From the NCBI RefSeq assembly GCF_002246015.1, contig NZ_NOLJ01000005.1, positions 124,001 to 188,000 of the forward strand: a stretch of DNA of 64,000 bases, in the 5' to 3' direction. Both the position numbers and the translations under genes were made by a program. Shown here one piece after another: positions 56,933 through 64,000 of this stretch. Each line of letters begins with the position of its first letter. The first letter of the stretch is position 1. A model generated the notes under the pieces. That model made no database searches. It had not been told where the DNA came from and was given only the letters and a program-made list of their open reading frames with translations. The DNA comes from Nostoc sp. 'Peltigera membranacea cyanobiont' 210A. GTDB taxonomy: Bacteria > Cyanobacteriota > Cyanobacteriia > Cyanobacteriales > Nostocaceae.

Positions 56933-57805
56933 ATGGCAAGAGCAATCGAGCGAATTGAGCAGGATATTGCAGCACTCCAAGAAGCGATCCGGGCGATCGC
57001 AATCGAATTACAAAGCGCTTATGCTAGTTATCTAAATACCTTGGGGCTAGCTGTACGCAAACAGTTGATTCTCGCGAGTTACCATCTCTGTACCCAAGGG
57101 TATCCCGAAAACTTTTTGCATTTGTCATTGAATCAGCGCCAACAACTGCAACAAGCCATCCGCAAGTTGGGTCAACTGGCTGCTGAACAATTGCTGATTT
57201 ATCTTACAAGTGAAGAATCAGCGGAAGATGAGGTGGATGAGGTTGATGAGATTGATGAAGTGGATGAGGTGGATGAGATTGATGAGGAAGTAACACCCTC
57301 TTCATCTTCACTATTTCTGAACACTTCTAATTCTCAATATCTCACTGCCAACACCTCCGATCCTATAGAACTGGCAAAATGGCAACAGAAATTAGAAGAA
57401 GTCGCGCAAGAGATACTGAAAAAACTTTCGCATGATGCTAATCTTTTATTACAAAAAGCTGGAGTATTACCGAAAAAATTACCAGAACCGATTTTAGCAG
57501 CAGCTGCGGCAGCATCAGAAGCATCTGCTGAGGTCATGCCAGGGCCACCCAATTTATTAAACTTAGTAATTGAAATTGAAAATGAGCAACAGTCAGAAAA
57601 TTCTGGACTGACTCAAATCATGGCTATTAACCTGCGGCTAGGAGAAATTGAATTTGCTGATGTGACCCTTTCCTCAGAGCGCAAGCGAATCCGCAGTATT
57701 TTAGTTCAGCTAAATAAACTAGGAAGAGAGTATAAAAAGAGATATAAAGAAAAGGCGATCGCTGAAGCAGAAGCTGCATGGCGCGCTAGTTGGTTTGAGG
57801 ATTAG
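56933..57805 (+). CDS. Conserved cyanobacterial hypothetical protein with acidic repeat linker
   Basis: 290 residues. An N-terminal helical part (ARAIERIEQDIAALQEAIRA, YLNTLGLAVRKQLILASYHLCTQGYP) is followed by a run of DEVDEI repeats (about 98-116) from a GATGAGGTG-type coding microsatellite, an Ala-rich segment and a C-terminal helical part (NLRLGEIEFADVTLSSERKR). I recall orthologues throughout the phylum without assigned function. Lies between tsf and recG, same strand. Confidence 0.75.
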   Translation: MARAIERIEQDIAALQEAIRAIAIELQSAYASYLNTLGLAVRKQLILASYHLCTQGYPENFLHLSLNQRQQLQQAIRKLGQLAAEQLLIYLTSEESAEDEVDEVDEIDEVDEVDEIDEEVTPSSSSLFLNTSNSQYLTANTSDPIELAKWQQKLEEVAQEILKKLSHDANLLLQKAGVLPKKLPEPILAAAAAASEASAEVMPGPPNLLNLVIEIENEQQSENSGLTQIMAINLRLGEIEFADVTLSSERKRIRSILVQLNKLGREYKKRYKEKAIAEAEAAWRASWFED

Positions 57806-57982
57806 TCATTTGTCCAGAGTCAAATGACCAATGACCAATGACCCTTCGGGTGACGCTCGTGCCTCGCTAACGCTGCGCTAACGCCAGTTGCTCATGGGGG
57901 AAACCCCCTTGGCGCTAGCCTCTCCCTTTGGGAGAAGACCGCACTGGCTCACCAATGACTAATGACCAATGACCAATGACCA
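57806..57982. repeat. Heptamer repeats and dispersed palindrome before recG
   Basis: Runs of GACCAATGACCAATGACC at 57823-57842 and 57961-57985 (the latter includes the recG start codon), with a CCTTGGCGCTAGCCTCTCCC hairpin at about 57908-57934 that resembles 1517-1561. Confidence 0.75.
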
Positions 57983-60508
57983 ATGACTAATGAAAAACCA
58001 GATTGGATACGATTGCACAAAGCCTTGGCAATAGAAGCTGAACGTGGCTTTACAGACTTGATGGGCAGAGAATACCGTTTCAGTGAATTTCTGAGCCTAA
58101 CTTTGGGCAAATTCCCAACAGGCCTACCCCATACTGAACGCCGCCGTTGGCAAGGATTAGCGGTGCAATTTGCTAGTTATCCACATCTAGCACAGGAAGA
58201 AAGGCAGCATTTAGTCGCAGAGACTCGTAGGTATCTTTCCCAATTACAGCAAGAGGAGCAGGGGAGCAGCACTTCGGCTACGCTCAGTGACCGAGGAGCA
58301 GAGGAGCAAGGGAGAATTTATCAATCGAAAACTCAAAATCGTTCGACTGAGCGTAGCCGAAGTCCAAAATCTCCAATTGTTACTGAAGTGAGTCGGAGAC
58401 TTGCACCGAAAATTGAGCAAAAACTCAGTGATTTACCTGAAATAGGTTTTAAAAAAGCTGATAATTTGGCACGGCTTGGTTTACATACCGTTCGTGACTT
58501 GCTTTTCTACTATCCTCGTGACCATATTGATTATGCGCGTCAGGTGAATATCCGCGAGTTACAGGCGGGTGAGACGGTGACAATAGTGGCTACAGTAAAG
58601 CGTTGCAACTGCTTTTCTAGCCCTAAAAATCAGAAATTATCAATTTTAGAATTGGTAGTAAAAGATAACAGCGGTCAAATCAAAATTGGCCGTTTTTATG
58701 CAGGTACGCGCTTTAGCAGTCGCGCTTGGCAAGAAAGTTTAAAACGCCGTTATGCAGTAGGTAGTATTCTGGCGGCGTGTGGGTTGGTGAAAGAAAGTAA
58801 ATACGGCTTGACACTGGATAATCCAGAACTAGAGGTTTTGGCAAATCCAGGAGATACGATTGAATCGCTAAATATTGGGCGGGTAGTACCAATTTATGGA
58901 CTAACTGAAGGCGTGGTGGCGAATACAGTGCGACAGGCGGTGATTGCTGCTTTGCCTGCTGCGGCTAACCTGAAAGACCCTTTGCCAAGTGGTTTGCGGC
59001 AGAAGTATGGTTTGATGGAATTAAAAGATGCGATCGCTAATATTCATTTTCCCAGCGATAGCGCCGCTCTGCAAGTTGCCCGTCGTCGCCTAGTCTTTGA
59101 TGAATTTTTCTACTTACAACTTGGGTTACTCCAACGTCAACAGCAAGCAAGAGCGATTCAAACCAGCGCCATTCTTGTCCCACGCGGTCAACTTGTAGAG
59201 AAATTCCACGAAATACTTCCTTTTCAACTCACTGGCGCACAGCAACGAGTTCTCAACGATATTCTCAACGACTTGCAAAAATCTGTGCCAATGAATCGTT
59301 TGGTGCAAGGTGATGTCGGTTCTGGTAAAACAGTTGTTGCTGTGCTGGCTATCCTTGCAGCAATTCAATCTGGCTACCAAGCGGCGCTGATGGCTCCTAC
59401 AGAAGTTTTGGCAGAACAACATTATCGCAAGTTAGTTGGTTGGTTTAACCTCTTGCATTTACCAGTGGAATTACTTACAGGTTCGACTAAAGCGGCTAAA
59501 CGAAGACAAATACACTCTCAGTTAGGAACTGGTGAATTACCTCTGTTAGTGGGAACTCATGCGTTGATTCAAGACCCTGTAAACTTCCAACAACTAGGGT
59601 TAGTAGTCATAGATGAACAGCATCGCTTTGGGGTAGAACAACGGGCACGTTTGCAGCAAAAAGGCAATCAACCTCATGTGTTAACTATGACTGCTACCCC
59701 GATTCCCCGAACCTTAGCACTGACGATACACGGGGATTTGGATGTGAGTCAAATTGATGAGTTACCACCGGGACGGCAAAAGATTCAGACAACGGTATTG
59801 TCAGGTCAGCAACGCAACCATGCTTATGATCTCATCCGCAGAGAAATTGTCCAAGGTAGACAAGTTTATGTGGTTTTGCCATTAGTGGAAGAATCAGAAA
59901 AATTAGATTTGCGATCGGCTGTTGACGAGCATCAAAAGTTACAAGAAAGTATTTTTCCCGATTTTCAAGTCGGGCTGCTACACGGTCGTATGAGTTCAGC
60001 CGAAAAGGACGAATCTATTACCAAATTCCGTGATAACCAAACGCAGGTTTTGGTTTCTACTACCGTTGTTGAGGTTGGTGTAGACGTACCTAACGCTACA
60101 GTAATGCTCATTGAAAATGCGGAGCGATTTGGTTTATCGCAACTGCACCAACTGCGGGGGCGTGTTGGTCGTGGCGCGGCTCAATCTTACTGTTTGTTGA
60201 TGAGTAGTTCCAGAAGTCCTGATGCTCAACAACGATTGAAAGTGTTGGAGCAATCTCAGGATGGTTTTTTTATTTCCGAGATGGATATGCGTTTTCGTGG
60301 GCCAGGACAAGTACTGGGAACTCGTCAATCTGGAGTACCAGATTTTACCTTAGCGAGTTTGGTTGACGATGAGGAAGTTTTACTTTTAGCGCGGCAAGCT
60401 GCGGAGAAAATAATAGAAATGGATGTTACTTTAGAGCGTTGGTATTTGATGAAAGAAGAGTTGAAGTATCGGTATGAGCGGTTAATGGGTGGAGCGATTT
60501 TGACATAA
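57983..60508 (+). CDS. recG: ATP-dependent DNA helicase RecG
   Basis: 841 residues. Branch-migrating helicase for stalled forks and recombination. A cyanobacterial N-terminal extension (1-160) precedes the wedge/OB region (LPEIGFKKADNLARLG). Helicase motifs: Walker A GDVGSGKTVVAVLAI, AALMAPTEVLAEQHY, the DEQHRFG box, TMTATPIPRTLAL, TTVVEVGVDVPNATVM and QLHQLRGRVGRGAAQSYC. Residues about 88-132 are encoded by inserted repeat DNA (see 58271-58363). ATG at 57983 lies in heptamer repeats, so the start is not certain. Confidence 0.97.
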   Translation: MTNEKPDWIRLHKALAIEAERGFTDLMGREYRFSEFLSLTLGKFPTGLPHTERRRWQGLAVQFASYPHLAQEERQHLVAETRRYLSQLQQEEQGSSTSATLSDRGAEEQGRIYQSKTQNRSTERSRSPKSPIVTEVSRRLAPKIEQKLSDLPEIGFKKADNLARLGLHTVRDLLFYYPRDHIDYARQVNIRELQAGETVTIVATVKRCNCFSSPKNQKLSILELVVKDNSGQIKIGRFYAGTRFSSRAWQESLKRRYAVGSILAACGLVKESKYGLTLDNPELEVLANPGDTIESLNIGRVVPIYGLTEGVVANTVRQAVIAALPAAANLKDPLPSGLRQKYGLMELKDAIANIHFPSDSAALQVARRRLVFDEFFYLQLGLLQRQQQARAIQTSAILVPRGQLVEKFHEILPFQLTGAQQRVLNDILNDLQKSVPMNRLVQGDVGSGKTVVAVLAILAAIQSGYQAALMAPTEVLAEQHYRKLVGWFNLLHLPVELLTGSTKAAKRRQIHSQLGTGELPLLVGTHALIQDPVNFQQLGLVVIDEQHRFGVEQRARLQQKGNQPHVLTMTATPIPRTLALTIHGDLDVSQIDELPPGRQKIQTTVLSGQQRNHAYDLIRREIVQGRQVYVVLPLVEESEKLDLRSAVDEHQKLQESIFPDFQVGLLHGRMSSAEKDESITKFRDNQTQVLVSTTVVEVGVDVPNATVMLIENAERFGLSQLHQLRGRVGRGAAQSYCLLMSSSRSPDAQQRLKVLEQSQDGFFISEMDMRFRGPGQVLGTRQSGVPDFTLASLVDDEEVLLLARQAAEKIIEMDVTLERWYLMKEELKYRYERLMGGAILT
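58271..58363. repeat. Inverted repeat inside recG coding sequence
   Basis: ACTTCGGCTACGCTCAGT at 58271-58288 is exactly inverted at 58346-58363 (ACTGAGCGTAGCCGAAGT). Both arms are the common Nostoc intergenic word. The segment adds about 30 low-complexity residues to RecG without breaking the frame. Confidence 0.85.
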
Positions 60509-60624
60509 TATATCTTGGTGAATATTATCTATGCGGGTACTTATTAAATCCCGATAAATAGTCTTATGTTTCAAGAAATACTTTCTCTATTCCCTGTCCA
60601 GGGCAAACACATCTAAATATTGAC

Positions 60625-60669
60625 GAGTGTGAATTAGAGGCAGCCGTCGGCTGCCTCTAATTCACACTC
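60625..60669. repeat. Perfect 21-bp stem hairpin downstream of recG
   Basis: GAGTGTGAATTAGAGGCAGCC at 60625-60645 in one arm (21 bp; first 20 GAGTGTGAATTAGAGGCAGC) pairs without mismatch with 60649-60669; loop GTC. No T-run follows (TATAATG), so it is not a standard terminator, although it may stop or process the recG transcript. The rest of 60509-60854 has no gene. Confidence 0.85.
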
Positions 60670-60854
60670 TATAATGATTCTCATTACCATAAATCCTAGA
60701 TTCAATTGCCTCAAAGCCCTATTTGATTAGGTTTTTGATATATTTCACTCTGATTCAGGCTCATCAATATTAAGATGCGTTGGCCCTGGGTCTGCTTTTT
60801 ATAGAAAATATATATTAATATCTATCAGCGGATAAAAAATAAAAGAATTAAAAA

Positions 60855-61184
60855 ATGAAGATTACAAATTTTATTAATTATCTTCTTGCTGTAGAACCAT
60901 TATTAGACATTATATTTTTATTTATAATTTTTATTACTCCTATACTTCTTGTTAATTTTATAAATTTCAAGTGGCTTGCAATTTTATTAGGAGGAATATG
61001 TTTTCCTGTTGGAGCGATACTTGATGCTTTTTTGAATTGTCTAAAACCTCAACAATTTTGTAACAGTGAAACTTACGAAACTGGGCCAATAATATTTGGT
61101 TTCATTTTAGGTTGTATTTATAGCTTCATTACCCTTATAACTTCTAAGGCAATCAAAGAAATAATGAATAGGAATAATAGATAA
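60855..61184 (+). CDS. Small three-span membrane protein, hypothetical
   Basis: 109 residues with spans DIIFLFIIFITPILLVNFI, WLAILLGGICFPVGAILDAF and GPIIFGFILGCIYSFITLIT. AT-rich codon use compared with recG. No family recognised. Weak ribosome site. It may be a strain-specific gene. Confidence 0.55.
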   Translation: MKITNFINYLLAVEPLLDIIFLFIIFITPILLVNFINFKWLAILLGGICFPVGAILDAFLNCLKPQQFCNSETYETGPIIFGFILGCIYSFITLITSKAIKEIMNRNNR

Positions 61185-61244
61185 AAGAAATAAGATGCGT
61201 TTTGTCTGATTCCCTGTTCCCTATCACCTATTCTCTATTTTCAA

Positions 61245-62198
61245 TCACGATGGTTGCTGCATTTTAGCATACGCTTCATAGACACCCTTCACGTTATACC
61301 AATTGAGGAAAATTCGGGCAATCTCTAAAGCTAATTGCGGTTTACCTAAATTAATTAGCCATTGCAATAACGGAGCCATTGTCCGTTCATTTAACGCACC
61401 ATTGAGTGACAAAATCCCCCAAAGTAAGCGATGCAGCCAAGTCATTTGGATCATCATTCGCACTTCCCATGTGGGATGCTTTTGATAAAACAAAACTCCC
61501 ATACGTCCGCGTTGAATTTCTTGGTCAATCAATCGGGGAATTTGCTCTAAGTTAAATGCTGGATGCCAGTGATATCCTACGGCTTCTGGACATTTAATTA
61601 GTGTTAAACCTAGTTTTTTCAGCCGCACGCCTAACTCTAAATCTTCCCAGCCATAGAGTTGAAAACTAGTGTCAAAAAGTCCCGCTTTATCTAACCAATG
61701 TTTGGAAATTGCTACATTTCCCGTAGCAAAAAAAGCTGCTGAAAAATCAGTGACTTTGTAGGGTTCAGCCGTTGGATTGTTGAAATTGCAAGTATTAATA
61801 ACTGCACCGTAAGTGAAAAAGCGATCGCTCCCCAATTTCTCTTGACCCTGCACTAGTGCGTCAGCATGAGCTTGCAGAAAATTCTTCAGCACTACTAAAT
61901 CACTATCAATAAAGATAATTGTGTCTCCCTGCGCCTTCTCTACCCCCAAATTCCGAGCCGCAGCTGGGCCAGCATGATCTTGCTGAAACCAGCGCACATG
62001 GGGAAACTCTTCTTTGTGTGCTGCTAACCACTCCAACGTGCCATCAGTAGAACCATCATCTACCAAGACAATCTCGTAACCAGTAACTGAACTTGGCTGA
62101 CTTAACTCCTGCAACTCCAAGGCGCGGAGGCACTTTTCTAAAATCGGTTGGCGATTATAAGTCGGTATCACAACGCTGAAAAACACAGTCTCACCCAC
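61245..62198 (-). CDS. GT2-family glycosyltransferase
   Basis: 317 residues. GT-A fold: SVVIPTYNRQPILEKCLRAL, VLVDDGSTDGTLEWL, AGPAAARNLGVEKAQGD and the metal motif FIDSDLVVL, then GWEDLELGVRLKKLG (the ED acceptor-side motif). Typical of transferases that build surface polysaccharide. Donor and acceptor unknown. ATG at 62198. Confidence 0.9.
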   Translation of the reverse strand: MGETVFFSVVIPTYNRQPILEKCLRALELQELSQPSSVTGYEIVLVDDGSTDGTLEWLAAHKEEFPHVRWFQQDHAGPAAARNLGVEKAQGDTIIFIDSDLVVLKNFLQAHADALVQGQEKLGSDRFFTYGAVINTCNFNNPTAEPYKVTDFSAAFFATGNVAISKHWLDKAGLFDTSFQLYGWEDLELGVRLKKLGLTLIKCPEAVGYHWHPAFNLEQIPRLIDQEIQRGRMGVLFYQKHPTWEVRMMIQMTWLHRLLWGILSLNGALNERTMAPLLQWLINLGKPQLALEIARIFLNWYNVKGVYEAYAKMQQPS

Positions 62199-62460
62199 AA
62201 CAGTATTGATTTATCCATCTCCAGGATAGGACAGATGGGGCGCTGACACTGTTCCTTACTTGATTTGGCTAAGGAAATAGTAAGAGGTGATAATTTTTAG
62301 TTAATTAACTTATAACCTCAGCTTAATCATTGTCAAATAGAGTAAGTAATAAAATAAACATCCCTTTATTAAAAACTTATTAGGTATTTCAAATACAGTA
62401 AATTTTCAGAAATTAGAGTTTATTTCTACTAATTTTTTCTGTCACACAGAGGAAAGTTTG

Positions 62461-63930
62461 ATGTCTAAATTAAGTCGGAGAGAACTTTTAATATTTTTTG
62501 CTGGCAGTGCTGGTGCTGTTATTTTGGGAGACAAACTTCTAAATGGTTTTGCTAGTGGGGCAGATGCAAAAATGCCCAGTATCAGCTTTACACCTGTACG
62601 CCTACCACATCCCCTAGCAATTTATCAACAACAGAAAAATTTCTTGCCAACAGGAATTGATCGGGGAGAAGTAGTTAATGTATCTGCGGATATTAAGTTA
62701 AGTAGTTACAACGTTATTGATGATGTGGTAGTGCCGCCAGAGTACGAACGTTATGTAATTGTCAGTTGGGGCGATCGCGTCTTTCCTAACAAAGATGATT
62801 ATTTCGGCTACAACAACGATTTCACTGGGTTTATTCCCCTTGGTAAAACTAATGATGTCGGGTATTTATGGGTGAATCATGAATACGTTAGTTTTCCATT
62901 TTCTAGTTTAGTAGTAGAAGATTCATCTGACCTGAAAGGACTGCCCGACGCATTTGAAAAGGTAATTGGTTGGGCTTTACCCTCCAGCAGAAATATTGAA
63001 GTTGAAGGTGAATTTTTATATAATCAAGGCGGTTCAATCGTCCGCATCTCTCGCCAAAATACAAGTAAACGTTTTGCTGTAGTCAAAGATGCCAAAAATC
63101 GCCGCCTTCATGGTCTATCTGGGTTAGGAATCAATAGCCAACGCAATGATGACTACAAAAGTATCACAGCTTGGGGAAGTCGCAATCATCAAAAAGGTGA
63201 CAAAAATTATTTAATCGGAACTGGCCCAGCTGCAAGCCAAGTTTTTAATCTCTCCTCTGATGAGTTGGGCAACAAAATTATTGGTACTGCCTTCAACTGT
63301 TCTGGTGGTAAAACTCCTTGGGGAACGATTTTATCTGCGGAAGAGAACTTCCAAAATAGCTTTACAGAAGGAGTCAAAGCTAATGGTACTCAGACAGATT
63401 ATACAGACAAAACTATCGGCAAGACTTTTGGTTTAGTTGGCGAAAAATACGGCTGGATTGTATAAATTGACCCCAAAAATCCGAAATTCCGCCCCCGCAA
63501 ACACACTTCCTTGGGTCGTTTTCGCCATGAAAATGTTGCCCTGCGTATTGAAAAAGGCAAAAAATTGGTTGCTTACTTGGGTGATGACAGACGGGGGGGA
63601 CACACTTGGAAATTTGTCAGTGCAAACACTATTTCTTCACCCACCAGTAAAACTAACAGTAGTTTATGGGAAAACGGAACTTTATATGTTGCCCGTTACA
63701 ATCCAGACGGTACAGGTAAATGGATACCGTTACTTTTAACTACTGCTACCAATCCAATTACACCGACAGTTCTATCTTCTGTAGAATTTGCTGCGTTGCA
63801 GAAGGTACAAAAAGAAGGTCTTTTACCATTACCGAGACGTAATGGGGTTGCAGGTGAAACCAAAGATGGTGGTACATTTAAATGCGATCGCACTAACGAA
63901 GCAAAAGCAGGGAGCGATGCGAAAAAGTGA
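62461..63930 (+). pseudogene. phoX: PhoX-like (DUF839) alkaline phosphatase, nonsense codon and altered 3' end
   Basis: ATG 62461 with GAGGAAA upstream. A twin-arginine start (LSRRELLIFFAGSAGAVILG) suggests Tat export. The PhoX body follows: VVSWGDRVF-like segment, GYLWVNHEYVSFPF, SAEENFQNSF, then GWIV followed by TAA at 63463-63465. The same frame continues as IDPKNPKFRPRKHTSLGRF and AYLGDDRRGGHTWKFVS, so the stop replaces a codon for Glu (GAA to TAA fits GWIVEIDP). Reading ends at 63928-63930 soon after GGTFKCDRTNEA, where PhoX proteins normally go on, so the C-terminus seems to be lost as well. Confidence 0.8.
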
Positions 63931-64000
63931 GATGCTTTCGTTTGGGCAGGGAGCGGATGGGAAAGTTCTCCCTCTGCTCCCTGCACTCCTTCTTCTTTTT

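Noticed and set aside
1..64000. tRNA or rRNA genes
   Set aside because: Gaps were scanned by eye for T-arm and rRNA-like words; none supported a call.

Overview
The window is a chromosomal stretch of a filamentous, probably heterocyst-forming cyanobacterium of the Nostoc/Anabaena type. The evidence is form IB rbcL-rbcX-rbcS, pcyA for phycobilins, a PsbP-family lumenal protein, a DevB-DevC-DevA exporter of the kind used for heterocyst glycolipids, frequent GCGATCGC (HIP1) octamers, heptanucleotide tandem repeats and many small palindromic repeats between genes. No rRNA, tRNA or CRISPR array was found.

Layout. 1-1.3 kb: the 3' half of a group II intron (reverse transcriptase with HNH domain, domain V) sitting inside a small DUF2839-like membrane protein gene. 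2.6-7.9 kb: a DUF1815-like protein, a TPR-CHAT protein, a hotdog thioesterase, a small membrane protein and dxr. 8.4-9.6 kb: an AT-rich islet with a beheaded Core-2/I-branching glycosyltransferase fragment and a second glycosyltransferase. 10.2-16.7 kb: a PIG-V-like membrane mannosyltransferase, then a double-length EamA transporter gene cut by an IS630-family element, then an intact IS1182-family element inserted in the end of a small inverted-repeat element. 17-24.8 kb: an ArnT-like glycosyltransferase, a scrap of a restriction specificity subunit, a Uma2 nuclease, and a 1406-residue STAND NTPase with a C-terminal CHAT protease, flanked on both sides by inverted arrays of the same 21-bp repeat; then a pseudogene broken by a 26-bp mobile repeat.

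24.9-40 kb: PhoD-like phosphatase, malic enzyme with ACT domain, YtxH and DUF948-type proteins, a gene with an in-frame stop, a VapBC-type toxin-antitoxin pair, a TPM-domain thylakoid protein, cobH, a secreted beta-helix protein, dapB, panB and a beta-propeller protein. 41-46.4 kb is the photosynthesis core: rbcLXS, PsbP, maf, pcyA. 47.6-51.2 kb is devBCA. 51.4-63.9 kb holds housekeeping genes (rpsB, tsf, recG) with conserved unknowns, a HAD phosphatase, a second Uma2 protein, a GT2 glycosyltransferase and a phoX gene with a nonsense codon.

The most notable signals lie outside ordinary genes: (i) a four-copy MITE family with an 18-bp terminal inverted repeat and 10-bp target duplications; (ii) a second, TA-flanked MITE with two copies, one of which received a copy of the first; (iii) the paired 21-bp arrays around the STAND-CHAT gene; (iv) the EamA gene, whose reading frame is exactly restored by removing the IS630 element and one TA; (v) the 26-bp insertion in a pseudogene. 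Together they show heavy small-element traffic through a genome whose core genes stay intact.
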